Below, one piece after another: positions 19,899-31,706 of a stretch of DNA of 64,000 bases. The notes below the pieces were generated by a model. The model was given only the letters and a program-made list of their open reading frames with translations. It made no database searches and was not told the DNA's origin. Position numbers and translations under genes: made by a program. Position 1 is the stretch's first letter. Every line of letters begins with the position of its first letter. The DNA comes from Nemertoderma westbladi (taxonomy: Eukaryota; Xenacoelomorpha; Nemertodermatida; Nemertodermatidae), in NCBI GenBank assembly GCA_032718475.1, contig JAUCBJ010002472.1:1-64000 (forward strand). Reading direction: 5' to 3'.

Positions 19899-21617
19899 CA
19901 GTAACGCTTTCAAATAACGTCCTATTGGATCCTAATAGGATCCTAATAGGAACCTAATAGGAAATAAATAACCTTTAGGAAATCACTTGGAATTTGCCTA
20001 ATGTAAGTCTACCTAGAGCGGCTAAATATCAAAGCTTAGAAGTGTCTGTCAATCAACCTCCCGGGATAGCTGAAAGTAGTAAAGAGAGCCGCTTTGTCTA
20101 GTAGTGGTTGAGTTGTATTTCCCTTCCCCTGACCTATCTTACAACAACGATACTCCCCATAGGCTAATGTTAAATATGCAAAGTACACCTACTAGCTTTA
20201 ACTCAACATCTGGACACATTAACTACCATACGGTAAAGGTATCGCCGCTTGTGTAAAATAGGCCCACCAACACGTTGAGTGAGCCTCAACAAGTAGTTAG
20301 GCTGCTAAGGCGTAATCTGATTGTATTCGGACGTCAAACTTTTAATAATTTTATTTAAATTATTGTGCGAACTTTTTAGATCTGGCAATTTTACCATTTC
20401 CATGGTATAATAAATATAATTTATAATTCATATTAATATCATTATGCCAAGAGGTTAAGTTTGTTACAAACCGCCACTAAACTCATAAGGGTCTGTTAAT
20501 TCCTGTAGGATGTTATGTCATTTATTTTTAGTAGTGGTAGCGATAATGATTGTGACATGTTGCGGAATCTGCTTGGAGAGTGTAATGTGCTTTGTGGGTG
20601 TTATGTTTAAATACGGAACTTGTGTATTTCAGTAAAATATAGCATTCAATATTACAGTTTATCTATGTCAGGAAGGGAGGGGGGGGGGGGGGGCTATAGT
20701 CCCTAGCCCTCCTTGGGGACTAATCAATGACTTACTATTGGCCGAACGGATATTTAACTACACAATGAGATACAGCGTGTTAGGCAGTAAGTGGGCTGCT
20801 AATAATTAAATGCCCATATTTATTTTTAAGACTATAATAATAATTGAACACCCAATTATCTACCCCTGTACTCCCCTTACAGCAAACATTGTTTGTATAG
20901 TAAGCAGAATGTCAATGTGTATAGGAAATGAAAATTTCCCGTGGATATTATACATTTATTTAGTCGCCCAGTTTTAGCCCCTGTCTAATTATTAATTAAA
21001 CTAATAAATGAAAATAAACTAATATTTATTCTGTTAATAATTACACAAACATTGTGTTTTACTCTTTATTACTCAACATATATGTTCAATATTAATAAAT
21101 ACAGTGTGTGGTCCTACATTTATTTGTAAGTTCAATACGATTTTAAATTATTCCAGAGCCCACCAGCCCACGGACGTTAACTATGTGCGGATGTGTGGAT
21201 TTCATCTATTAGAGTTTATATTTTAAATATTATTCACGTCAGAGGCTGGTAATACAAGGTACAGTGAGGAGTGTCATTTTCCATTGATATCCATACCTCA
21301 ATGTAATGAACTGAACACTACGCAAACTTTAGGCTGAGTCTAGTCCATTCTATACATCTTAATGATTGACAGGATAGAGAAGAAGTAGACCAGCACAAGC
21401 ATAGTCTGAGTCCAACCTTCCAGACATCAAAGTAAGCGCCGATTTCCAATTAAATTCCTAATGAAATCCAAGTAAAATCCTAAGTGCCTCCAAGTCTGGA
21501 ATTTGGGCTAAATTTCATTTCCAATTAAATCCTAACTCCAATAGTAGTGAATCAGTGACTTGGATCCTAATAGGATCCTATTAGGAACCAATACGACGTT
21601 ATTTGAAAGCGGTACTG
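19899..21617. mobile_element. 1719 bp non-autonomous TA-flanked inverted-repeat transposon
   Basis: Ends are CAGTAACGCTTTCAAATAAC on the left and the reverse complement of CAGTACCGCTTTCAAATAAC on the right. The inverted repeat continues imperfectly through ACGTC and several CCTAATAGGATCC words. TA at 19897-19898 and 21618-21619 is the target duplication. Copy A of the duplicated segment has the unoccupied site (CAATCTACAACC), which fixes both ends exactly. No transposase frame is present. A CAGT end with a TA duplication fits the Tc1/mariner superfamily; that call is inference. A run of 15 G is at 20679-20693. Confidence 0.9.
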
Positions 21618-22854
21618 TACAACCACATTATTTTCTGTATATAGTTCCAGTGCAGGTAACACCCGACCTCCAATATTATTAATCTAATGTTTATATTTTT
21701 TCCTTCTATATTATTCTATCGTATTATATTTCTTATTTAGTATTGAATCATTCTATACCCCATATATTCCGCTCTCTGCCGCGGTTCTCTTTTTTTTCAC
21801 AAGTCTTGTTAAAACATTCATCAATAACGCAACATGCTATTAAGCTACTCATTGATATTTTTTATAATAAACAGCGACTGATCTTTTTAATTTTTTTTTT
21901 TCTAAGTAGTTCGATTGTTGCGTCTGTGTATAAACATCCTGGTAAAGTAACACTTTACTGCGTATGATTATGTAAAGAACACTCTACGCGTTTTGATCGC
22001 AGTAGAGTCAGTTTGTAACTGAAAGGATAAAGAGCTGTTTCTGCCGGCAGTCAAGATATATGTATTTACTATTATAAACTTGTTACATCGCGGCGATCGT
22101 AATTTTACTCTAAAATTACTAACGTAGAGACTCATCCATGTTCAACGCCAATACTACTAACGCCTGGCGTCTTACATATTTTTCTTATTTTTATTTTAAT
22201 TATCAAAATCCGGCGGATAATTTCGATCTATCTGGTGAAACAACATTTTATTCCGGTTTATTAGTATTTAAATCAAGCCGAAGTGGGTTTGAAATATCCC
22301 AATTAGTCTTCAAACTCTAGACAGTTAAGCGTTTACATCTAATTGCACTTTTTGGGTTTTGTAATACTTAACAATTTCTGTCACCTGACGGATTCCACAT
22401 ATCAGTAATTTGGTGCATAATTGCCTTGATTGGTTTGTTGTATGAATTAATATATATTATCATAGGCATCGTTGCGCACCCTGTACCCAGCATAATGAGC
22501 TCAATGATATTTTATTTTGATTTTAGATTGCTCGACCAGTTTTTTACCTGCTGTACACGGTAGCGCTGTTATGGCGGTACAAATTTCAAGGCGATAATTC
22601 TAAGCCTAAAAATTTTTTAAAACCTAAATACCTAAATACTATACTTTTATTATGTTTCACTTGGTATATATTTATTATGTAACTGAAAAGTGACGGCAAT
22701 GTCATTTGTCAATTGTAATTGTCAATATATAATTCATGTTATATGCTTTTCACTAAATCTGTTTAATGATATTTGATTTGATTTTAGATTGTTCGACCAG
22801 TTTTTACCTGCTGTACACGGTGCACATATATATACTACTATTAGTCCTACCATT
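21618..22854. other. AT-rich spacer between L and LINE Y (copy B)
   Basis: Copy of 13285-14521. No gene seen. Confidence 0.5.
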
Positions 22855-23404
22855 TTAATTATAGCCTCCGGAGGCGTTTAGTCCGGTAATGATGATATAA
22901 CGCACATTATTATTCCATGTTGTGTATATTCTTGTACTCTCAGGAGAAAATAGATTCCAAAGGGCACAACCATAAAAACTAAATGTATACAGACTCTGTA
23001 CTTTCAACAAAACGTCCGGATCACTGAAAAATAACTCTTGTCTTAGACTACTCAATTTCCCGAGGAATTTACCACGTTTAATGTCCAACTCTCGTTTTAA
23101 ACAAATATTATAGTCCAATAAATTCCCTAAATGAAGTGCTTCCTTTACCCAAGGAATTGGTAATTCATTTACATAAATATGAGTCTGTGGCGGTGCCCAC
23201 TTAAAATTGAATGGTACACACTTTGTCTTACATTTATTAGGATCTTTATCCGTACTCAGTTTCAGTTTAAATTCTTTACAAAAATCCTGACAAATGCTAA
23301 CCATATGTTGTAAACCGGCCACTGATGGACACAGAAGAAAAATATCGTCGGCATATGCCAAAATTCCGAAGTAACATGAAGAAATACAGCAACCAATCTT
23401 ACTA
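22855..23404 (-). pseudogene. LINE Y RT, 3' part (copy B)
   Basis: Copy of 14522-15071 with the AYADDIFLLCPS box. In copy B the upstream part of Y is also present, beyond the nested X fragment, so the broken element can be followed from 22855 to about 25810. Confidence 0.75.
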
Positions 23405-23963
23405 CTAGGATCGGCATGCTGCATTGCAGCTGCATTTTTAGAATGCTGTGCCGGCTTGTCAACAAAATTGCACCGCCACAACTCCCTATCACCCATGACA
23501 TTTGCTAGATCATCCGCATCTTTAAGGCCAGTGTCCTTTAAGATGCGTCTCAAGAAAGTCATGGGCTGTCCACCATGCTTATTCACTCCATGAGGCTGCC
23601 AAAGTACAAGATTATGCACTGGCTGGTCCTCACGGCGAAAGCAATGTCCTGCAAAGCGGAGGCGATTTTGTTCTAGTGTCAAGCTTGGGGGAACCAATGA
23701 GACACCTCCAATGTTATATAGTGTCTGGTTGGAGATGTGTGCATTGTACTTGACACAATGAACCCGGCGTAGCATTCTTGTGAATGTGCCATCCAGAGAT
23801 TTGGTGTCCTCAGCAGTTAGAGCCCAGCATGGACTCCCGTAGAGGAGTACTGGAACTACTGCTGCTCTAAATAATTGGACCTTAAGTTTCCGATTAATTC
23901 TCGGTGACTTCCAAATCCTGGAAAGCCTATTCAAGGCAGCCCATGCCTTTCCCTTACGTATTC
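23405..23963 (-). mobile_element. LINE X 3' fragment nested in Y (copy B)
   Basis: Copy of 15072-15630, with the same target duplication at 23389-23404 and 23991-24006. Its presence in both copies shows the X insertion came before the tandem duplication. Confidence 0.85.
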
Positions 23964-23990
23964 ATTCTTACTAGACAACGCTAGAACTAC

Positions 23991-25810
23991 GCAACCAATC
24001 TTACTAGATCGTAAACGCTTAATTAGTATGTTAATAACGACGCAAAATAATGTAGGCGAGAGCACTGAGCCTTGCCTAACACCATTACTTAATGAAAAAT
24101 GATTTGAATTGACAGAGGCCCAACGTACGTAGCAAATTTGCGATATATATAAGTGTACTAAACATCTAACTATAACAACTGAAACGCCACTTTTCAATAG
24201 TTCACAAAATAATTTCTCCCATTAAATTAAGTCGAACGCTTTTGTTAAGTCTAGTAGACACCCATAAACGGGTGTACAATTTCTACTGTAATAACCAACA
24301 ACTTCTGTTACTGCCCACGAACACATTATCATGCCAGATCTTTTTGTAAAACCAAACTGTAGTTCATCTAACTTGATTTTATCCTGCTGTGAAATAAGCA
24401 CCGTTCCTTCAAATACCTTTAGAATTATAGATGAAATCGCTATTCCACGATAGTTGTTTGAATTACCTATGTCACCTAAGTTACTTTTAATAATAGGTAC
24501 TAATGCCCAACTAACTAAACACTTGGGTACGTAGCCATGAATAAGTATTGCATTAAAAAGAGTACATAAATTATCTAATAAAACGTCCCCACCATTAATT
24601 ATACAGTCTGAGTCAAAACCGTACAATACGTCAGATTTACCACTTTTCAATCGGTTTACAGCCGCCTTAACAGTTATTTCGGTAAACAACTCATTTGAGT
24701 TAAACATTTCATGTGCCCCCAAACTTCTAACTTTGCTTTCTATTTCAGACTGTATATGTGACAGATCAATATCATTATTTTGATTAAATAGATCGCTATA
24801 TAATTTCCCAAAATTATCTGCAATAATTTTAGGATCCGATTCGCCATTGATACTAAAACTTTCTACCCTATTACATTGTCGAAATTTCCGTAACTCCTCA
24901 AATAGATTTAAATGTCCTTTTACCGCCGCCGATAATAGTTTGTTGCATCTGAGTTTGTTTGTCTGCTTTTTTACCCTTTTAATAGCGTATTTATATTGCA
25001 GATGTGCCCGGTTGTATTGCAAAAATATCTGATTATTCTGAGCTCTCGGTCTTCCCGCGGAAATCCAAACATCATACCAAAAACGCATATCATCGCGATA
25101 TGGTCGGACGTGTTCGTTCCAACCCGGCATTGGCTCCCGTTTCTTATCATCAGTTTGCCTAGAACGTCCAGTTGATGGTAGAACCTCAGCAGCATCATTA
25201 ATTGATTCTAGAATGTTGAATGCGAAATTTTCCATATCTATATTATGGCTTGACATTGAACACTCCCAACTGTTGCAGTCACTTAATTTGTGCTGATTCA
25301 ACATCCCTGACAATTTATCGCGAAATTCTTGTTTTTGTGTCGGCGAAGCTCGTTTAAAACTGTATCGAACTCGGTTAGATGCCGCCGCTGATTGATCTCT
25401 GTCATCACCGCAGCCAACTCCGTTATTTACCTTTAGTTTGCAATATATGACACTGATCGATTATTGAAATGCTTGATATGAAGTGATCAATAGTAGAAAA
25501 AGAAACATCATTTTCTGTTTCAAACTGATACGTGTAGTCGACATCGAATGTGTTCCATAATGTATCCATACTATTATTATTAATAAACTCTGACACATGT
25601 TGAACGTGTCGGGTGTCTCTTAGAAAATCCGAATTAATATCACCCGCCAATATCACATTTGGTGTGTTTTCTGAAATAATGACTTGCTGAATTTCGTTTA
25701 GAAGCTCGAGTAGTTCATCTGAAACAGATGTTCTATCATCGGTTGGGAAATACGCGTTTAGAATAAGGACTGGAGCATAATATGTCTTCATAATTAAATT
25801 GAAACCCAAT
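23991..25810 (-). pseudogene. LINE Y: endonuclease and RT, 5' part
   Basis: Bases 25809-25423 encode an APE-type endonuclease C-terminal half (NAYFPTDDRTS, ILAGDINSDF, STIDHFISS). Bases 25313-24222 encode a linker and RT fingers (NRLKSGKSDVLYGFDSD, NNYRGIAISSI, ELQFGFTKRSG, CLLDLTKAFDLI). Bases 24197-23991 continue with SNGVRQGSVLSPTLF after a frame break near 24210, then X interrupts. The palm YADD lies beyond X at 22855-23404. Frame breaks near 24210 and between endonuclease and RT, plus the nested X, make it inactive. The motif style fits the CR1/Jockey-like group. Confidence 0.8.
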
Positions 25811-26094
25811 ATGCAAGTTTTTATCTTATGCGATGGTACAAATAGAATACTGTAGGCTAATAATTAATTATTATAATAGATATTAATTTCTGATGATATA
25901 TTTGAAAATAAATGGAGATTCATATTTTCTTTCCGATAGAGTTAATCACAAAACCTCTAATAACATCATATTCGCATTGAAATTAGTGATAAAGAAGGCA
26001 GTTATTCAAATCTAGTTTAAATGGATTCTGATTTATTTCAATGGTACAGTAATAGTAATATTATTTATGATAATTGTATTATTGTACTGTCCAT

Positions 26095-28747
26095 ACTACT
26101 ACTAGGTCGAGCGAACTCGGACAGTGGAAATGAGATCCTTCCAGGCTTCCCGATTCTCCATAGTTGTCGCAATTTCGTTTGTCCCAAGTTCAGTATCCCT
26201 TTCAGCCTGGCCGGTCGTCCACGACTACGCTTTCCATGAGTTGGTTGCCAGAGAAGTAGATCAGGTATGACCTCGTCTTTACTTCTCCAGCGTGTCCACT
26301 GAATCTTAATCTGCGTTCATAGAGGGCGTTTGATACAGGTGGTATTGTCCATAAAGCTCGGCGTTTGTCATGTGTTGTCTCCAGCTGATGTTTAGGGCTG
26401 CCCTTAGTAGTCTTGTGTAGCAACCATCAATTCGTTGTTCAAGTGATTTAGTCAGTGTCCAGGTCTCACCCCCGTATAAAAATACACTTTCTACTGTGGC
26501 TCGAAAGAACTTAGTCATCAGGTGCCTGGAGAAATCTGATTTCCAGATGGTATCCATTTTTGATAGAGCTACCCAAGCCTTTGCTTTCCTAACTTCTATG
26601 TCCTTTTTGCTTCTCTCTATCCATGATCCAAGTCTCTATCCATGATCCAAGGTACTGTAAGTCGTCGACCTTCCTTAGTTGATTATTATCAATGGTTGTC
26701 AAGTTTCCATCAACATTAAAGGTCATGAATTCGGTCTTGGTAGCATTTATATGCAATCCAACCTCCTTTAGCAGCCCTCTACACTTTATATAGCAGAAGC
26801 TGTGCATCTGCTAGCGTATTAGAGAGCAGGGCGATGTCATCCGCAAAGGCGGTGTCTGTGACTGTAGTTGCCGGATATCTACTATTTCTGCATTATTGAA
26901 GTGTGAATCCCAGATCTTCACCATTTGTGGTCGTCCTCATTGTGTAATCCAGTACAATTACAAATAGTAATGGTGCTAATGTGTCACCTTGCAGTACGCC
27001 AGCCTGGATTGAGAAAAACTAAGTTTCACATCTGGTGAGAGTACATGTGCTTCTGTGTCACAATATAACAATCCAATGCCAGCAACAATTACTTCTGGTA
27101 TTCCATAAAGCTCTGAGGATTTCAAGCATTTTACCTCTATGGATGGAGAGTCGAATGCCTTCTTGAAGTCCACAAAATTCATGACTGCGCAGAGATTCTT
27201 TGACTTAATTCCTTCAATCAGTCTGCGGTCAGTGCAACAATCTGAGCTATTGTTGATCTATTTCGTCGAATTCCGGTTTGGCTCTTACGCAGTAGTTTCT
27301 CTATGTGATGCCTAATCCTATATAGAATCATTTTATTGTATATTTTGGCAGCTACCACAAGCAGACCGATCCCACGATAGTTTGTTGGTATACCGAGGTC
27401 TCCTTTCTTGGGGAGAGGCTGTAGTTGACCTTTAGTCCAAATTGGTGGTGGCTTATTCCCTTTTAACATCCGGTTGCAAACATTCAATAATGGTCTGTTT
27501 AGCACTGCTGTGTTCCATACCTCAGCTGGGATTTCATCTAAACCACTCGCTTTATTATTGGATATTGGGGTGATGATAACTCCACCTACTGGCTCCAGAA
27601 GTCGAGGAAATCCTGCCAAGTACCTAACTGATCTAGACTTTGCTGATGACTTAGGAGTACTCTCAGAATCATTAGAGGGAGCCCAACGGCTCCTCAGCTC
27701 ATTAGAACATGCTGCTTCTAGTGTTGGTCTTTTTATTAACTCCAGAAAGACCAAAATTCTGACAGTTAACTTTGAAAGTCCTCAGCAAGTCTCTGATCGG
27801 ATGAGCATAAGCTCAAAGGATGGTATGCTTGAGCATGTGGACGACTTCTGTTACCTGGGATCATGGATCCGGAAGTCAGGTGAGGACCTTCGAATACGTA
27901 AGGGAAAGGCATGGGCAGCCTTGAATAGGCTTTCCAGGATTTGGAAGTCACCGAGAATTAATCGGAAACTTAAGGTCCGATTATTTAGAGCAGCAGTAGT
28001 TCCAGTACTCCTCTATGGGAGTCCATGCTGGGCTCTAACTGCTGAGGACACCAAATCTCTGGATGGCACATTCACAAGAATGCTACGCCGGGTTCATTGT
28101 GTCAAGTACAATGCACACATCTCCAACCAGACACTATATAACATTGGAGGTGTCTCATTGGTTCCCCCAAGCTTGACACTAGAACAAAATCGCCTCCGCT
28201 TTGCAGGACATTGCTTTCGCCGTGAGGACCAGCCAGTGCATAATCTTGTACTTTGGCAGCCTCATGGAGTGAATAAGCATGGTGGACAGCCCATGACTTT
28301 CTTGAGACGCATCTTAAAGGACACTGGCCTTAAAGATGCGGATGATCTAGCAAATGTCATGGGTGATAGGGAGTTGTGGCGGTGCAATTTTGTTGACAAG
28401 CCGGCACAGCATTCTTAAAAATGCAGCTGCAATGCAGCATGCCGATCCTAGTAGTTATTATTGGACATGGACATGCTTTTTATACTCGGCAGGTGTGAAG
28501 TCCCCTGTTTCTATAGGTAGTGTCTTGTCATACTGTATATTTTCCTTGTATGCCTAGGGCTGATCTCGATGTTTGGTGGCTGACCAAACAAGTTGCTGAA
28601 AAGATTTTTCCACTTCCCAACACGTTCTTCAGGACTATCGGCTTTGAGGCGCCCCTTTGCACAACTTTTCCGACCAGATACCTCATTTACAGTTTGCCAG
28701 GTAAGTCTTGATTGTTGCTGTAAGTGAGCAGTTGTAATTGCTTCAAA
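26095..28747 (-). pseudogene. LINE Z (X-related) RT, broken, with nested X1
   Basis: Minus-strand pieces, N- to C-terminal: 28735-28511 (NEVSGRKSCAKGRLK, SPEERVGKWKNLF), then 27551-27218 (SNNKASGLDEIPAEVWN, PLPKKGDLGIPTNYRGIGL), 27182-26976 (NFVDFKKAFDS, SSELYGIPEVIV), 26807-26589 and 26557-26202 (VFLYGGETWTLTKSL, RRLRFSGH). It keeps RT fingers and the first palm Asp box, but frameshifts and stops break it many times. Insertion of X1 splits it at 27552-28465. The 3' end carries a (TAG)n-type tail (ACT units at 26095-26104 on the + strand), as X does, so X and Z look like members of one LINE group. Confidence 0.75.
27563..28454 (+). mobile_element. LINE X1, 5'-truncated, with 11 bp target duplication
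   Basis: Flanked by TTATTATTGGA at 27552-27562 and 28455-28465. Coding from about 27570 to the stop at 28418: the region containing LTDLDFADD, then YGSPCWALT, RRVHC and RFAGHCFRR boxes. The 3' end has the GCTGC-AAT-GCAGC hairpin, then GATCCTAGTAG. A frame open from 27474 begins in antisense Z and is not a real start. Four bases (TATT) at the 5' junction are untemplated. Confidence 0.88.
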
Positions 28748-28808
28748 GGTTGAACCAACAAACCAACACATTAAAGGACCGGCGCTCAACCAACTGAGCT
28801 ACCCCGCC
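28748..28808 (-). promoter_or_regulatory. tRNA-like head with pol III A and B boxes joined to LINE Z
   Basis: On the minus strand the sequence starts GGCGGGG. A perfect A box TAGCTCAGTTGG follows (28801-28790), then GGTTCAACC (28756-28748), a B-box-like word, 33 bases after the A box, which is tRNA spacing. It then runs straight into the truncated RT coding region of Z. This is the look of a tRNA-derived SINE head or a template-switch chimera. It does not form a full tRNA. Confidence 0.6.
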
Positions 28809-28859
28809 TTTCATTAATTAATATGAAATTATAATGTTGATGTGCATGTACAATAAGCT

Positions 28860-30974
28860 AGGGCCCCCTGGACTGACAACAAATGAAGTGCCGAAATGAC
28901 CTCTATAAGTGAGTCCCGACTCAAACAGACTAGAGCAGCCAAGAATGCAGTTAAGTTAATGCAGTACTCTGTTAATCTACAGGAGCTAATAAACCAACAG
29001 GTTGATGCCATCAATGATGCTGACGACAGCAGGCAATCATCCCAGGCATGGAAATCGATCAAATTGCTTACTGGTCGGAAAAGCCAACCAACCACCAAGG
29101 TTAAGGCTGAATCACCAGCCGATCACCTCGATGGTTGGAAGGCCCACTTTGAAAAGCTGCTCAATAATGACAGGGTATTGCCTGATAACTTTATAGAAGT
29201 AAAAGTGTCTGAGTCTGTACTCCCGATATTCCCATTGGCGAAATCTCCTTTGCAGAAGTGAAGGTTGCTGCAAAGAGCATTAAGACTAATCGTGCCAGTG
29301 GAGTACAGTAGATGGTGTTCCCCCTGAGGTCTTTAAAATACCTGAGTGTTTAAAGCTCATCTATCCCATCATAGTAGACATGCACCGAACAACAAGAGTC
29401 CCAAAAGAAATGAAAACAAATAAGTTGGTGCCAGTTCCCAAGAAGGGCAACCTAACACTCTATGGTTCTTTTCGTGGAATCTCATTGATCTCGATTGCTG
29501 CAAAGCTATACAATAGAATTCTAATAAATCGCATCAGGGATCCCATTGAGATACTGCTCCGTCGAAATCAGAATGGATTCCGTACAGGTCGTGGGACCAT
29601 GGAGCCCATTTTGGCACTTATAAGGATAATTGAAGGGTTATCAAAAAAGAAAGACAGGCATCTGGCTGTTATCTTTGTTGACTTCTTCAAGGCCTTTGAT
29701 TCAATCTCTCGCTCACGTATGTTCAGCATACTTTCATTATATGGGATTCCTGATGAAATTATTGCAGCAATCAGATCAGTATACGATGGTTCGACAACAT
29801 TTGTGTCTACTGTTGACGGTGACACAGAACCATTTGAAGTGTTATGGGGCGTCCTCCAGGGAGACACACTTGCACCATTCTTCTTCATAATTGTGGTGGA
29901 CTATGTTCTACGCTTGTCCTTAGATCATCATAATGGTGATGGGGTGATGATAACTCCACCTACTGGCTCCAGAAGTCGAGGAAATCCTGCAAAGTACCTA
30001 ACTGATCTAGACTTTGCTGATGACTTAGAAGTACTCTCAGAATCATTAGAGGGAGCCCAACGGCTCCTCAGCTCATTAGAACATGCTGCTTCTAGTGTTG
30101 GTCTTTTTATTAACTCCAGAAAGACCAAAAGTTTGACAGTTAACTTTGAAAGTCCTCAGCAAGTCTCTGATCGGATGAGCATAAGCTCAAAGCATGGTAT
30201 GCTTAAGCATGTGGACGACTTCTATTACCTGGGATCATGGATCCGGAAGTCTGGGGAGGACCTTCGAATACGTAAGGGAAAGGCATGGGCAGCCTTGAAT
30301 AGGCTTTCCAGGATTTGGAAGTCATCGAGAATTAATTGGAAACTTAAGGTCCGATTATTTAGAACAGCAGTAGTTCCAGTACTCCTCTATGGGAGTCCAT
30401 GCTGGGCTCTAACTGCTGAGGACACCAAATCTCTGGATGGCACATTCACAAGAATGCTACGCCGGGTTCATTGTGTCAAGTACAATGCACACATCTCCAA
30501 CCTGACACTATATAACATTGGAGGTGTTTCATTGGTTCCCCCAAGCTTGACACTAGAACAAAATCGCCTCCGCTTTGCAGGACATTTCTTTCGCCGTGAG
30601 GACCAGCCAGTGCATAATCTTGTACTTTGGCAGCCTCATGGAGAGAATAAGCATGGTGGACAGCCCATGACTTTCTTGAGACGCATCTTAAAGGACACTG
30701 GCCTTGAAGATGCGGATGATCTAGTAAATGTCATGGGTGATAGGGAGTTGTGGCGGTGCAATTTTGTTGACAAGGCGGCACAGCATTCTTAAAAATGCAA
30801 CTGCAATGCAGCATGCCGATCCTAGTAGTGCGACGGGTAATCCTATATTGTTTATTTACAAACTTTTTTGTAAAGTAGCCTATTATTTACATGGCGCATA
30901 TCGAAGTTATTTGTTTTATGAACGAACGCAGTGAACAGCTGCAATGCAGTATGCCGATCCTAGTAGTAGTAGTA
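28860..30974 (+). mobile_element. LINE X2, longest X copy, with 12 bp target duplication
   Basis: Flanked by GTACAATAAGCT at 28848-28859 and 30975-30986. It is 5'-truncated within the region before the RT. It carries the 3' hairpin and a (TAG)n tail of five units. About 145 bases before the true end there is a second copy of the tail motif (CTGCAATGCAGCATGCCGATCCTAGTAGT, 30808-30836). Confidence 0.9.
28896..30792 (+). pseudogene. LINE X2 reverse transcriptase, one frame break
   Basis: Bases 28896-29261 encode the region ahead of the RT (QAWKSIKLLTGRKSQ, DGWKAHFEKLLNND). The frame breaks between about 29255 and 29380 in the segment that should join RASG to the P-EV-K motif. Bases 29380-30792 then give a 470-codon RT: PKKGNLTLYGSFRGISLI, RNQNGFRTGRGT, FVDFFKAFDS, GVLQGDTLAPFFF, TDLDFADD, then the C-terminal YGSPCWALT, RRVHC and RFAGHFFRRED boxes. 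The catalytic DD pair is present. No endonuclease is left. The QGDTLAP and YGS-W-LT style fits RTE/L2-like LINEs; the clade is not settled. Confidence 0.85.
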
Positions 30975-30986
30975 GTACAATAAGCT

Positions 30987-31540
30987 TTTTAAACCAATCA
31001 TAGTGTCTATTAAGAATAGAGTTATACCATAGTTAAGTCAAGAAGGTTTGTGATAGGCTGCGATTTGCCGAAATAGTGCGTCCCAGTCGTTCAAAACCGG
31101 TTGGGTGGAATTTTCTTCAAGTAGTTTCCCTTCTTTATTATAGCCCCCCCCCCCCCCCCCCCTCCTCTAGTCACGGATTGGTTGGCAAAAGAATCACACT
31201 AAACTGTCTGTGGAATGTTATAATAATTAACCTCCTCCCTCCCCTTTACATTAAATAACATTTTGGTAACCAGTTCAAACCGGTTTCTTGCTAATTAATG
31301 ATTGGTTTTAAATAGATTGGTTGGTTATTATAAATACTAAAGTTTATCTTATTATAAATCTAACAACAGTAAATGTTGCCAGCTCTTAAAAGGTCAGCGC
31401 TTATTGTCCTATATTTACGTTTCCTTCGTTATGAATCAATGAATCCATCTCATTGGGTTAATGTTTTACATTCGGCCTGTCAAGGTGAAGTGAACGTTAA
31501 TACCTATTGTCGAAAAGAAAGGAATGGTCAGAAATTGCAG
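30987..31540. other. Unassigned stretch with poly-C tract
   Basis: No gene recognised. It has a run of 19 C at 31144-31162. Confidence 0.4.
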
Positions 31541-31706
31541 AGAGGTCAGTGCTTAATTCCAAGAAAATTACTTGGCACGCCAGATAATTGTATTGTTAAC
31601 ACTAAAGTAATTAAACAAGAAACCCTTCTTGTTTAATTACTTTAGTGTTAACAATACAATTATCTGGCGTGCCAAGTAATTTTCTTGGAATTAAGCACTG
31701 ACCTCT
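31541..31706. repeat. Perfect 81 bp-arm palindrome with 4-base loop
   Basis: Bases 31541-31621 are the exact reverse complement of 31626-31706, with ACCC between them. The pairing stops abruptly at both outer ends. The arms contain no coding or terminal-repeat feature I recognise. Confidence 0.97.

Larger units (their letters stand above)
15871..24192 (+). repeat. Tandem duplication, copy B (8322 bp, with insertion)
   Basis: Direct copy of 9259-15859, offset 6612 before the inserted transposon and 8333 after it. The offset difference equals the 1719-base element plus a 2-base target duplication. The start falls inside L ORF1, so this L copy lacks its 5' end, protease and promoter. Confidence 0.92.

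Noticed and set aside
27474-28418. A 314-codon + strand ORF starting at 27474
   Set aside because: The first ~30 codons are the antisense of LINE Z. Real X1 coding starts after the target duplication at 27562.
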